Shown here piece by piece: positions 32,641-45,227 of a DNA stretch of 64,000 nt. Position 1 is the first letter of the stretch; each line of letters opens with the position of its first letter. This DNA comes from Hypericum androsaemum. Its lineage: Eukaryota; Streptophyta; Magnoliopsida; Malpighiales; Hypericaceae. The stretch lies in NCBI GenBank assembly GCA_963995505.1, contig OZ023192.1:3517001-3581000 (forward strand), in the 5' to 3' direction. The notes beneath the pieces are model-generated. The model saw only the letters and a program-made list of their open reading frames with translations. It ran no database searches and was not told the DNA's origin. A program made the position numbers and the translations under genes.

Positions 32641-33784
32641 TGTTGGGTATGGAGTCTGAATGCGAGTGAAGCATTCGGGTGGCTCGAGTGAAGAGCCGTG
32701 AGGATGGTCCGAGAGTTGATCGATTGGGTTCAGAGTCTGGGGATGCTCGGAGAATCAATTGAGTCAAGAGTCGAGTAAAGACGTTGAGGACATCCGAGGG
32801 TCGTGTGGCTCGAGTGAAGAGCCTTGGGATGATCGGTGGCGATCAGGTCAAGCGTCGAGTGAAAACGAAGCTAGATGAAGTGTCGAGTGAAGACAAAGCT
32901 GAGGCAACTGGCGCTAACCAACTAGCGGGCGCTAGTACACTCGCGATCGCTAGTGTGGCGAGGCATGAGAATCTGGACGAGGCCACTGGCGGTCACCAGT
33001 TGATTGGCGATCGCCAGTCGGGTCTGGAAAACTACCAAACTTGGACATTTTGTCTCTCTCGAACCCAAATAGGTTCCTAGGTTATGGACACTATAAATAC
33101 CCCTCCATGGTCTCTAAGAAGAGTTGGGAAAGAGTTGCCCACTTTTCCAAAGAGAAAGAGAGAAGATGGAGGAAGGAGAAAGCCTCTCCAAGTGAAGGAG
33201 AGGCCAAGTACCCACTCCTCCAAGTGAAGGAGGAGAAGGAGAAGTAGAAGTGTGCCCTAAAGATACCCAACCCAAGCAAAGGATTGCCTCCGAGTAAAGG
33301 AGAAGATGGAAGATCTGGGTGAAGGGTTACCTCCGAGTGAAGGAGGTGTGCTCTCCGAGTGAAGGAGAGAAGAAGGAAGAAGACCCAAGTGAATGGGTTG
33401 ACTCCGAGTGAAGGAGGTGGTGCTCTCCGAGTGAAGGAGAGTTTGTCCAAAGAGTGGGTAGAGCCCAAGCCTAGGGTTTTGCCAAGAGTGAGAGCTCCCA
33501 CGAGTGTGGGTAGCCTATGGTGAGAAGTGGAGGAGAGAGTGAGACGAGTGAAGGCATCCATTGTTGTGAGAGCGAGTGAAGCTCGAGCGGAAAAATAGTG
33601 AAATCTCTCCTAGTTTGGAAGCCCTCGGATATAGATCATTGTGGATCAAACCGGGTAACTAAAATTTTGTGTCCCTCCTTGTGCTTTCTTTGTGCTTTGT
33701 GCGTTGTGCTTCTCGTGGTTTGCTCATATGTGTATTTTTACTTGCGTTGCTTGGGTCCATGAAAAGTCGGTAATTTCCCTAACA
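32641..33784 (+). repeat. 5' LTR of the Copia element
   Basis: It starts TGTTGGGTATGGAG and ends CCCTAACA. A TATA box (CTATAAATAC, 33091-33100) is followed by a region with about ten copies of a CGAGTGAAGGAG-like motif. Upstream lie small inverted repeats around CTAGCGGGCGCTAG and GGCGATCGCC. It is about 50 bp longer than the 3' LTR because of an extra GTGAAGG-type segment near 33300-33345. Confidence 0.9.
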
Positions 33785-33786
33785 AC

Positions 33787-33799
33787 TGGTATCAGAGCC
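33787..33799 (+). other. Primer-binding site (initiator tRNA-Met)
   Basis: TGGTATCAGAGCC, two bases after the LTR end, matches the standard plant Copia primer-binding site. Confidence 0.92.
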
Positions 33800-34050
33800 T
33801 GAGTTAGGGCGTGGTGAGAGCAACAATGATGGGTGAAGTGGAGTCACATGTGGAGAAGTTCGATGATATGAAGAAAGAGGAGTACAAGCTCCTAGACCAG
33901 AAAGTGATGAGTATGGTAAGCTTGTCCTTGTCTAGGAGTGTGATGACCAATGAGGGTCTGTTGTATGCTATGAGGAACGCCCATGAGAGTATTGGCCTTG
34001 TGAGTACGACAAAAGATGCGGAGTAGCATTGTCGACTTGGCCGTGTGCGT

Positions 34051-34385
34051 GAGAAGAGGATGAGGGTTGTGCTTTATTCAAGAGCGAAGCTACCAAGCTT
34101 GAAAACCGTAGAGTTGGGTCTTCGTGAGCCTTGTGGTATTGGAGAGCGGAGAGTGAGCTCTTCGAGAGGTAGCAGTTTTTGGAAAGATGAGAAGCTTGAA
34201 TTGGTCTAAGTGAAGAGGATGAGAAGAGGATGAGGGTTGTGCTTTATTCAAGAGCGAAGCTACCAAGCTTGAAAACCGTAGAGTTGGGTCTTCGTGAGCC
34301 TTGTGGTATTGGAGAGCGGAGAGTGAGCTCTTCGAGAGGTAGCAGTTTTTGGAAAGATGAGAAGCTTGAATTGGTCTAAGTGAAG
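34051..34385. repeat. Near-perfect tandem duplication, period 170 bp
   Basis: The segment starting GAGAAGAGGATGAGGG at 34051 restarts at 34221 with no difference that I noticed; the second copy ends near 34385. It lies in the Copia interior. Confidence 0.9.
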
Positions 34386-35878
34386 GGACTGGCACTAGTG
34401 GCATCCTTGGTGGTTCGTGCTACAAGACCTCCATTGGTAAAAAGGACCTTGAGGTGTGCTTGAGATCAAAAATGGCGTAGAGTACAAGCTCCAAGAGTTA
34501 AAGAAATACTGTGAAGCGATGGGAAGTTGCAAGGAGTAGACAGTAGCTGGAAACCCCGAAGAAGATGGCATCATGGAGGAGATGAACATGACGACCAATA
34601 AGAGAGTCAGAGCCATGCGAGTGAAGCGTGGGCTACCGAAGATGTTGAGGGAGGATGAAGTGAACACCGCTGCTTACTTGATCAATGAAGTACCATCAAG
34701 CCCTTTGGAGAGTGAGATACTGGAGGTGGCTTGAAGTGGGAAGGAGATTGATCTAACTCATCTTCGTATGCTTGATTGTGTGTCGTTTGTTCACGTTGAT
34801 GCAGATGAGAAGAGCAAGCATGATGCAGAGTTTATGAAGAAGGACGAGGGGAGCTTTGCTGATAATGTGTGTTATAGTAGTGAGATGGTCGAGCGAGACA
34901 TCTCAAACTCTGGTGGGAGCAGGAATGTACTGAATGGCGAGGAGGCCAGTGAGGAGAAGGTGAAACTAAGTTTCCCACCGTCAGTGGTTTCACAGCAGAG
35001 TTCCACAAGTGAAGGTGGTTCTCACCCGCTAACTACTATCTCTTGCCGATAGATGGTTGTGAGCCAGGAGATTATGCAGAGGCTCAGCGGAGTGAGCTTG
35101 TGGCCAAGAGGATGCTTGCAAAGAGTGAGAAGATGAAGTCGTTGAGTGCCAACAAGACTTGGAGACTAGTCAAACTCCATAGTGGCAAGGCATCGCATAA
35201 TTAGGAGGCTAGAAGAGTTGGTGTGGGAAATGAGAACGAGTGTTGCAAGGAGAGAGCTCAAAAGCAAAAAACTCCAGGTGCTTTCACAGATGGTCGTGTA
35301 AGGTATGCAAAGACCAGCGATAGCAGATCCGGTGGGAGTTGTGAGAAGGCATTTGAGAAATCCTGGAAAGCAACATGAGAAGAAAAAGAAGTGGGTGCCC
35401 GTCTACTTGACAAGATCTGTACTGAATGACCTAAGTGATAAGGGCAACAAGACTAGAATGGTAAGATGTGTGGATGCGAATGTCGCATCAAGCTACCTTG
35501 ACAAGAGAAGGGTGATCTCTTGGGTTCAAAGAGGAGAAGATCTTACAAGTGTGAAGCCCAAGGAGAGTGCCTTGGAGAGGTTGGAGCTATTCTTGGCTTC
35601 AACTAGCCTTGAGAAGTGATGAGAAGAGGCCGAAGTGTCGATTAGGAGAAGGTCGCCTAGTGATGGATGACGAGTACCGATTGATGTAGATGGTCACCTA
35701 GTGAGGGGTGATTGATGAAGAGGTTAGTCACCGGGTGGGAGATTGCCTAGTGATGAGGATCACCTTGTGACGGGTGGTTCATGATGTGATGAGTCTCCGG
35801 GTGGGAGATTGCCAAGTGAAGAAGACGATCGCCCAGTGACAGGTGGATTGTATGGAGGTCAGTCTCCAGGTGGGAGAT

Positions 35879-36971
35879 TATTGGGTATGGAGCCTGAGTG
35901 CGAGTGAAGCATTCGGGTGACTCGAGTAAAGCACTATGAGGATGGTCCGAGAGTTGATCGATTGGGTTCGGAGTCCGAGGATGCTCGGAGAATAAATCAA
36001 GTCTAGAGTCGAGTAAAGATGTTAAGGACATCCGAAGGTCGTATGGCTCGATTGAAGAGCCTTGGGATGATCGGGGGTAATGGGGTCAAGCGTGAGTGAA
36101 GACGAAGCTGAGGCGCCTGGCGGGCGCTAGCCAACTAGCGGGCGCTAGTGCACTAGCGATCGCTAGTGTGGCGAGGCAAGAGAAACTGGACGAGGCCACT
36201 GGCGGTTGTCAGTTGATTGGCGATCGCCATTCGGGTCTAAAAAATTGTCAAACTTGGACCATTTTACCCTTCCCGACCCTAAATAGTTGCCTAGGTTGTG
36301 GGCACTATAAATATCCCTCCATGGCCTCCAAGAAGAGTTGGAAAAGAGTTGCCCACTTCTTCAAAGAGAAAGAGAAAAGAGGGAGGAAGGAGAAAGGAGA
36401 AAGGCTCTCCAAGTGAAGGAGAGGCCAAGTGCCCACTCCTCCAAGTGAAGGAGGAGAAGGAGAAGCAGAAGTGTGCCCCAAAGGTACCCAACCCAAGCGA
36501 AGGATTGCCTCCGAGTGAAGGAGGTGTGCTCTCCGAGTGAAGGAGAGAAGAAGCAATAAGACCCAAGTGAATGGGTTGACTCCGAGTGAAGGAGGTGGTG
36601 CTCTCCGAGTGAAGGAGAGTTTGCCCGAAGAGTGGGTAGAGCCTAAGCCTAGGGTTTTGCCAAGAGTGAGAGCTCCCAAGAGTGTGGGTAGCCTATGGTG
36701 AGAAGTGGAGGAGAGAGTGAGACGAGTGAAGGCATCCATTGTTGTGAGAGTGAGTGAAGCTCGAGCGGAAAAATAGTGGAATCTCTCCTGGCGTGGAAGC
36801 CCCCGGATGTAGATCGTTGTGGATTGAACCGGATAACCAAATTTTTGTGTCTCTCCTTGTGCTTTCTTTGTACTTTATGCATTGTGCTTTCTCGTGGTAT
36901 CATGGTTTGCTCATATGTGTGTTTCTGCTTGTATTGATTGGGTCTACGAAAATTGGGTAATTTTCTTAACA
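35879..36971 (+). repeat. 3' LTR of the Copia element
   Basis: It is about 94-95 percent like the 5' LTR by eye, starting TATTGGGTATGGAG (the first G is mutated) and ending TTCTTAACA. Its TATA box lies near 36305. Confidence 0.88.
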
Positions 36972-37164
36972 ACTCTAAATATCCAACAGGTCGCTCATAG
37001 TTGACGCATTACTCATACTTTTTATAAAAACTACCATAAAATTATTCGGCTCTTTTTAATTTTTTGTGATCTAAACTCGCTGGAATACGGTTAATAATGA
37101 TGAGTTACATTGACCCACATACTTACCAACCAGCAGGATAAAATCACATTGGAAATAACCAACA

Positions 37165-37350
37165 AACTTAGATTAATTTAGTGAGAATTTTTTCTAACTT
37201 AATTAGGTCTGAAGTTCGAGTCGTTGAAAATAAATTTGTGTTAAAAATTTGTCGGAAAAGTTTTGTTATCTTTCAAAATTTTTATCCAGTTCGAATATGT
37301 ATTAGTGAGCCCAGTGAGTTCGGATACCAGATGTATAAACAAAAAAAATT
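37165..37350 (+). repeat. SINE-like dispersed repeat, copy 4
   Basis: It has GAAGTTCGAGTCG as a B-box-like element, then GTTAAAAATTTGTCGG, CAGTTCGAATATG, TATTAGTGAGCCCAGTGAG, TTCGGATACCAGATGTATA and an A-run. A truncated second tail follows to about 37430. Confidence 0.45.
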
Positions 37351-37430
37351 CGAGTGCAGACAAAATTTTACCCAGTACAAATCTTGATTAGTCAATTTAG
37401 TGTATCAGATAACAGATGATATAAAAAAAA

Positions 37431-38889
37431 ATTAGAGGAGGGCGGACAAAAATCGCCAAATGATAAGAATACGGCGGGGTATGATTAAATGGGATTACTG
37501 GGAATTACGTGGCAGCGTACAATTGGGCGGTAGTTGGGCCAGCTCGTTTTTCGTCCGTACCACGTCCTTATTAAAACACATGGCTCTCTCTCTCTCTACC
37601 GACTCATGCTCCGGTTAAATGGTGGGGATTTTACACGTAGGGTCCACATCCGGTCCCACTTTACCTCCGTGTCCTGTATCGACATTACTTCCCGCGCCCG
37701 TGCATATACGTCATTTTATTTCATGAATTTTGAGTTTATTTAAATTAATTTTTGGACTAGATAACTTAAAATTGTTTATAATTTTTATTTGATTATCTCT
37801 AGAATTTATTTACAAACTTGTTTACTTTTAGTTATAATGAAATGTACACAACCTAAAAAATTGAAAATAAACTTTATGATCAAATCATATTAACCAAACA
37901 TGTATGTAAAGATTTGTAAATGAATTCTTCATTTTAAAGTATATAAGCATGTTGGGAACGGATTTACGTTGTCGCATCACCAATAGCGTCGATTTAATGA
38001 TATAGACGGTTAAAAATACATGTGTGTAATCCTTTTATTACCTAATTTCCAATTTAAGAATTTTAAAATAAATTAAGAACTTGAGACCTTGTTTAAGAGG
38101 AGAAGGAGTGCATGTACTTGTTCATGGAAGAAAGTTTACAAGTTAAAGATGACTTTGTCTTCTTCGAGGAAAAGTTTTAAGCTCTAATTACGATCATTAT
38201 TGTAACTTTGTATATTTGTCTTTTAAAATTGATGTGCCTTTGTGTTTTTGTCTTTGAAAAATGATATGCACTTGTGCTTTGACCTTTGAAAATTGATGTG
38301 CTATTGTATTTTTTATCTTTCAAAATAGATGTGTCGTTGCAATTTGCGAGATGCATCCTTCAAGTACAACGAAACATCAGAAAGCATTAACGACATATCA
38401 CGCAAGATTGACGGCATATCAAATTTTTTTCTTTGAAACTAATGTGACATTGCATTTGCCTTTGGAACTTATGTGCCTTGTGTTTTTGCCTTTGAAACTG
38501 ATGTAACCTTCTGTTTATGCCTTTGAAACTAATGTGCCCTTATGTTTTTGTCTTTGAAATTTTTTGAAGAGTAATATCTTGGTGCTCGGGTGTCCAAATC
38601 AATTTTTTTCGATATTGCATAATTTTTTGAACTCTACGTAATAGTAAATCACCGAAGATGGTTTGTCCACTGTTCGACCCAAAAATATTTTATGTAGGGA
38701 GAAATTCAGATTTGTCATTTTTAGCTTTTGGTATCTTTAGATTTTTATCGACTGGTTTAGTAAATACCACGTCAACAAACATCATTCACATGGGTGTTTA
38801 ATACTATAAACTAATTGGTCTAAAAAAAATTAACTATATGCTAAAAAAAGTCGAAACTATGAAATATTGAAGTTGATGACAGTCGGTTA
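37431..38889. other. AT-rich spacer, no gene recognised
   Basis: The region 38220-38560 contains a loose repeat of about 35-45 bp around TTTGAAACTGATGTGCCTTTGTGTT-like text (several diverged units). No coding sequence was recognised. Confidence 0.45.
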
Positions 38890-39062
38890 ATACGCTGATT
38901 TATCATTAAGAATTCGTTATTTTAGTTTAACCATGTCTTGAATTTGATTAATTGTAAATACACCAGTGTTAAATATTTATTAAATTTTTTTATTTTTCAA
39001 AAATCTCATCATACTCGAATATGGATTGAATTTGTATAGCACATGGTATAATCCAAAAAAAA
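38890..39062 (+). repeat. SINE-like dispersed repeat, copy 5
   Basis: It shares TTTTAGTTTAACCATG, a TTGAATTTGATTA B-box remnant, GTTAAATATTTATT, CTCGAATATGGATTG and a final A-run with the family. Confidence 0.45.
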
Positions 39063-42000
39063 GTTAAAACGCGGATTTTCTTTTTGCAGGTTCCGGGAGA
39101 ATTATGATTCCCTCCCAAAGTGCCAAAACAAATTACGGGCCCAGTTCCTTGTAAATGACCAAAAAGAGGCAGCAACGAGTTTATGGCCCATATGAGCTGC
39201 AGACAATAAAACATGGCCAGGTACACTAGCCAAGCTCTTTTTTTTTTCTTTTTGAGCGGATCAAATTTTTTTATATAAATGGATCTTGTGTGTCTACAGA
39301 TATATCTTGTTTCACTAAGTTATTTAAAGTATTAAGTCGAGTTGCCCACAATATGGATTGATTAAGGTTGGTCCTCAATCAGCCATTTGTAAGCTACAAG
39401 TTAAAAGCTTCTAAAATCCACGTCTAAGCTCTAGTTAAGGGTTGAACTCCAACTCCACAACCAACAATCATAGCCTTAACGTTATGTCTCGAGTTCCAAT
39501 ATAGAAATGCGGCAACGTTGACATTATGATTTGTCACAAATTTAAATCAGTTTATAATTTTATTTTTATTATATAGTATATTGAAATTGTCTCCTAGAAA
39601 TAAGAGGGTATGCAAAGGAGCTCATTGATTTAACTTATTATAAGAACATATTTAGCCTTGGAGGCTTATCTTCGCCTACAACCTATGTTTTTTTTTGTAA
39701 GTAGAGTTGATTCAAAAAATATAATAATATGCACACCAAGTGTAACATCCCTCGTGTAAATATCAAGTTGCAGCTAGCAGCACCTATGATTTGTGTATCT
39801 ATTTACATATTATAGTGACAAACATCTTGATTCTTGTTCCTTGAGATATAAGTTTTTAAACCCAACCACGTATATCATTTGTCTTCGTTTTTCTATCTCT
39901 TGTTATTATTTGTTTTGGTTGTTTTAAATATTCTTATTTGTGGTTTTCCGATGCCCTAACAATTAAATTAATCAATATAGTCAATACAGAGATAACAAAT
40001 GCTTTGGAACCAAATTTAATCAACGCGAAAACTATATCTACCAAGTTGGGAAGATTGCATCACACATTTCCTAACAATTTGAACAAGATTTAAAGCTGAA
40101 TCAACTAGGGAGGGTATTAATACAAGCAACGAGTGATCCGAGAAAGGAAGAAGAGAGAGCACATGGTGGGTTTTTTTTCTTCTCTCAAGAGGGTCACCTC
40201 CAATGGCTTATTACAATTGGTGGCATGTGCTCTGTGGCCAAAGGACACGTACCACTACTGGGTCTCATCCCTCCTCTACAGCTCAAACACGGCCATGGCT
40301 TTTATTATCCACTTGATCGCTACAACTTGCAACTTTCATTTTCTCTTTCCATCTCATATGGACAGTCTTTGTCAATAAAATTTAGGCCGATTGATATAAT
40401 TTTAAGGTCCTATACGGTATTGATTTTTAATTTTTTAAAATTTATTGGGTTTTGTTCACCTTTTAAGCAAAATATTTTTTATTTTTGTAAAAGGTGAAAA
40501 TTGACTATATCTATGAGAAATGAGGCACCTTATTGTCATCCATCCTACCAAAGGATGGTCTAAATGGACAGTCTTTTAATTGCTTTGCATATGTGTATCC
40601 TCGGTTTTTGGGAAGTCTTAGGACACAGTTCACTAGCACATTCACTCTGTAAGAACTGTCCCTTTGTACACTGACACTCGGTCCTCGTCATACAATCGCT
40701 GGTTTTTTTTTTCTATTAACACGTAATATCCCAATATTTATTATCCGAGATAATCTAAATTCGAATAGATCCGATAAAATTCAATTTACCAAATTTTAAA
40801 TAGTTTTGGTGAGGAAATATTAAAAATTTTCTAACAAATTGTTAACACTGTTGTATTTTTAAGACTCGAACTTGAAAATACACATAAGTTGAGTCTTGTT
40901 AACAATGCTTTGTTGTTAATAATGTACCTTTATTGAGGATTATGATTACCGATGAGATTAGGTGCCGAACACTGCTTTGGTTGTCTCCCCAATTTGACCG
41001 TCACGTGTGATTAATTTGACTTCCAATATACAAACATCACGCAGGAGCCCTTAGCCTGTCGTATAGCATCATCAGCCATAAACTAAAACAAGTGGGTAAT
41101 TTAGGCTCCGCTTATTTTATCGTATTTTTAAAAAAAAATCAGTATCATTTTATTGTTTAGAACGATGTTTTTATCGTAGTTTAGCAGTTTTCTCTAATAG
41201 AAATTATTATTTTTAAAGTACTTACTATATTTTCTGATATTTGTTTGAACGTAAAAACATTTCCAGTTAAACAGAAAGAAACTTGGTGCTTAAGGACAAA
41301 GAGGTGCAACTTATAGAACATATTCCATTACATTTTTTTTTACAATTAGAACTTGCGACTTTCAAATCGGAACCATGTAATTCCAAGTCTAATTCTTCGT
41401 CCCCCATTTTTACTATTTGAGTTAGAACGGTAGAAGCGAGAAAAAACGCAAAACAATTAAAAAAAAGTAGTTAGAGAGATCTCACCGTTATAGTCGTCTA
41501 TCGTTAATTTGATGGGTGATTGAAATTTTTAGATATTAAGAAGACTATCTACGAAATTAATGTGATTCGATCATTTCGTTTTGAAACAATAATGAGAATA
41601 TCTTGATCACATTACCCAAGCAAAGCTACTAAATGAGGGAAAGATCTCAATACCCACAGCGAATGAGATCATACTCATGTGGAGCAATTGCTGCTCATAA
41701 TTGTGAAAATCGGGAGAGGTCATCAATGAACTACTCGTCACATGGAGGTTACACGAATTATTCAGTAAAATCTCATAATTTAATATTCAAAAAATAAATA
41801 ATTATTACAAGATAATATCTCTCTGTGATTTCCAACTTGGGTCAGGTTATAGAAGGAAAAATTCTTATTAATTAACAAGATAATACTTTAAGAACGCTAA
41901 ATAAATTATCTGTAATCACGTCAATTCTCCAGCATAATAAATATAACTTGGTTGATTAGTTAAATATGAATATAGTATTATTTATTTTAATTCTTAAAAC

Positions 42001-43329
42001 TAAATCTAGGTAGTTAGATTTTTTTCACTATTGACATGGATTTCGCTACAAGAATTTTCTAATAATAAGAGACTACAAATAACGTCTAACCATCTGCTGT
42101 AACAAAAATTATTATGAATTTCCCAATTGATGTGCTTGACGTACCAACTTCATGCAACCAAATTTATTTTATTTGATTAAAAAAAACTAACGTGCAAGGT
42201 AATTTTAAATTAATTAATAAATTTCTAAATTGCCAATTTTTAAGACTATTAATTTAATGAGATCAGACTATAACTCCAATCTCCCTAAATACAAGTTGGG
42301 TTCTAAATTTCTGATACAATTTCCCCCATTAATTAAAACATACTATTGAATTAATTGAAAATGCATGATATCTAGGAAATAAACGATCCACGTAATTGGA
42401 GATGCAGTAGAAATATAGGGAGTAAATAATAGCAAAGAGATGCAGTGGGGTTTTGCTTCGTAATTAGAACAAAAAAATGGAGGTTTTCGCAGAGAATTTC
42501 ACAGTTTGGATTGCGTGCACACGTGCAGACATGTGTGTGTGAATATTTGGAAGCTCGCAGCTTCATATAGTTATTTATATATATGAGTGCACACGTGCCC
42601 ACATGCATGTGTGGTTTTTCTTGAGAAGAGAATAATTTTATCTTATTTTTTTTAACCCCTCAATTTCTTAATTTAATTTCTTGGTCGGAAGAGTGTAGAT
42701 AAGAGTGATTGCGTAGTTATACTTGTGCATCGAGCATACCTACCGGTGATTAGATTTTAATTTTTTTGTTAGGTGAATATTTTTTTAACCAAGTAAAAAA
42801 ATTGACCTCTACTTAGATTAGAACTTAAAACATCAACCTGGAACGTTATATCATTCTTTTTACGTCGTCCATTTAAACACACAACTACTATGTGGTTCTA
42901 ATTTCTTGTAGATATGTAGACGTGACTAACAAAAGTATACTACATTTGTAAAAAAAATGGCATTATTTCATTTGTTTACTAATAATATATATATGTTTCT
43001 ATTGTTTTAGTTATATTCACCGAGACACATACATATATTTTATCAATTTATCGGCATAGTAGTTATCTGGATATTGAATAATTCAAAAAAAAACCAAAAT
43101 AGAACATAGTGACAACCATTAAAAAACACCTATTAAAGAAAATACACTTTATTGAGATAAAAACAAAACAAAACATAAATCACCAATTTATAGAAAAGTG
43201 CAACAACAAATTTAATAAAAAGAGTGTAACGACTCGTGATCTAATCGACTTTCTCTACGAAACTTTTTATAACATATTCTTAACGGATATCACAAATAGC
43301 TAGAGAGAGATTGATAGAGAGATAGAGTA
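39063..43329. other. Gene-poor AT-rich spacer
   Basis: Apart from a minus-strand SINE-like copy at 40735-40910 and a truncated tail near 43050-43090 I see no gene. A CT-rich and transcribable-looking stretch near 40130-40380 has only an 81-codon open frame without known similarity. Confidence 0.45.
40735..40910 (-). repeat. SINE-like dispersed repeat, copy 6
   Basis: Read on the minus strand it shows the family order, with AAGACTCGAACTTG as the complement of a B-box-like element and CTAAATTCGAATAG toward the tail end. Confidence 0.4.
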
Positions 43330-44120
43330 GGACTATGTATTCGGTATATACCGAACCAAAATACCGAATACCGCAATTCAAAAAAAACCCATACTGATCC
43401 TGAGTCGAAATTATTTAAGTATCATATCGAATACCAAATTAAAAATTTGTATTGTACCAAAAATTTAAAAAATATTGAATTTCGCAAAAAAAAAATGAAT
43501 CTAACATTAATTTAACAAGAGACTTGTTATTGAAAAAAAAAATTACAATTCATGCCAAGAGAGCGAACAGAGACTAACAAAATAAATCGTATTAGCATAA
43601 TCCAAACCTCAAGAAATCCAAACCAAATTAGCACAATCTGTCATAATCCAAATTAGCATAACAATCTGCAAGAGGGAAAATAAATAGCAAAAAAAGAAAG
43701 GAGTATAGATGAGCCAGTTTTCTCATAGTAAAAAAATATCCAAATTTGAAACCCTAATTTATTTATAAAATTTTCTAATTTACAATACATGTTTTGGGAG
43801 AGGGGAGGTGGTAGTCGCCGAGAGGAGGTGGTGGCTGCCCGTGGTGGTGGCCGCCGGCCAGGACTTAATATTTGGTCACTGTCTCGCGTGAGGAGGGAGG
43901 AGTCGAGAGAATAAAGAAGGGTGAATCTAACGCCTTACAAATGAGGTAAGGTATAGTTTTTTTATGTTTATATAATAGGTAAAGTTACACTGGAGTAGTT
44001 TGATATTTTGGTATAATACAGGTATATACCGAATATCAAAATTTACTGAAAATTTTCAAAAATCGATACCAAATTAAAGTCTGAAAAAAATATCAAAAAT
44101 ATCAAATATTGTTTGTACAC
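43330..44120. mobile_element. hAT-like non-autonomous element
   Basis: Both sides carry TTCGGTATATACC-type sequence with surrounding ATACCGAAT and ACCAAATTAAA blocks in inverted arrangement (left about 43340-43480, right about 44000-44110). These resemble termini of common plant hAT-related elements. Exact ends and target duplication were not resolved. The centre has a GC-rich GGTGGTGGC patch near 43800-43870. Confidence 0.4.
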
Positions 44121-45227
44121 ACTAAAAGAAAAGAAGGGATATGTGTCCATGTTATAGGGAAGGGAAAAAGGACTTGTACCCGGTTTTGTTAAGAAGGTAC
44201 ACGGTGCCTCGCTGTCTAGCATGTGAAGAGGTTTAAGATTTCCCTTCTATTTCATTCTCTCTCTATATCGCTTACTACATACTCAATATTCGTAATAATA
44301 TTCGGCCTAAATATTCACTACAGTGATTATTCGATTGAAATTGGGTAATATTTTAAGTGTTAACAAAATTCTTTCTATAAATATTTAAGAATGAGTTTGA
44401 GTTTAATACTTTTTGACTAAATTAGCATATTGTTACTTATCGGAACTATATATCCACAGTCCAACTGGCAAAATTTTATGGATTTTACACCGTAGCGTCA
44501 ATGACAATGAGGACAAACATTTGTTTTATGATTCGATCTTGTATCTATCTTAGTATTTTGTGTTTGAAGTTAAATTTTGCATAGAAAACAAAACAGAATC
44601 CAATCTAAACAACTTTCCCTATTGTTACAAACTTTCTAGGGTAAATTATTCTCATATTCTTAAGATATAATTAAATAGATGATTTGGTTCTTGTTTTTCA
44701 AAAATGCATGTAAACATTCTGTAATTTGATTTTATTATACTCTCAGATTCTTCATTGACGTCATGGATCATTTTTATCAGGAAAATTACTTAAATACCTT
44801 TAAAAATAAAAATCTTCTCTTCTTCTCCTCTTAGAAAGAGGGCACCTGCTCCGACTTCGGCGACGATCTTCCCCTCGATAGTAACGTCTTCAACATCACC
44901 TTTAATGGCCCAACTTCGACTGGTTTAAAAGAAGTTTTAAGTTTTTACTACTTCCACTAACTCAATATATAGGAAGAGAATTTGAGGGTAAAAGATTTAA
45001 ATTTATTTAAGAAGATATTGAGTTTGAATATAAAATACATTCTAGAATAGAGTCTTAGAAAAAGTATAGAAAAAAAATTAGTGCTTAAAAGGGCCCAGGA
45101 GTTGAAACAGTGCAACCCCACTTTGTCTTCATACCCTCTTCCACTTGAATAAATAGGAGTATCATAGAAGGGAAAACCCATTGAAAATAACAAAGCACCA
45201 AATAGAAAGGAGAAAAAAAAAAGAACA
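44121..45227. other. Spacer and SOFL promoter region
   Basis: A degenerate minus-strand SINE-like body may lie near 44290-44430. A TATA-like AATATAAAATAC is present at about 45028-45040, 190 bp before the SOFL ATG, but its role is not shown. Confidence 0.35.

Larger units (their letters stand above)
32641..36971 (+). mobile_element. Copia-type LTR retrotransposon, internally deleted
   Basis: Two direct LTRs (32641-33784 and 35879-36971) flank 2094 bp. ACTCT at 32636-32640 and 36972-36976 is the 5-bp target duplication. A primer-binding site complementary to initiator tRNA-Met follows the 5' LTR, and a purine-rich CAGGTGGGAGAT tract precedes the 3' LTR. The interior keeps only scraps: a gag-like segment (33811-34026, KKEEYKLLDQK region) and an integrase-region scrap of Copia type (about 34660-34830, AAYLINEVPSSPL and CVSFVHVDADEKSK) broken by a stop. 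Reverse transcriptase was not found. It is a dead deletion derivative. Confidence 0.9.

Noticed and set aside
40133..40497. Possible small gene or microRNA precursor near a CT-rich stretch
   Set aside because: No known microRNA sequence, no convincing hairpin, and the open frames lack recognisable motifs.
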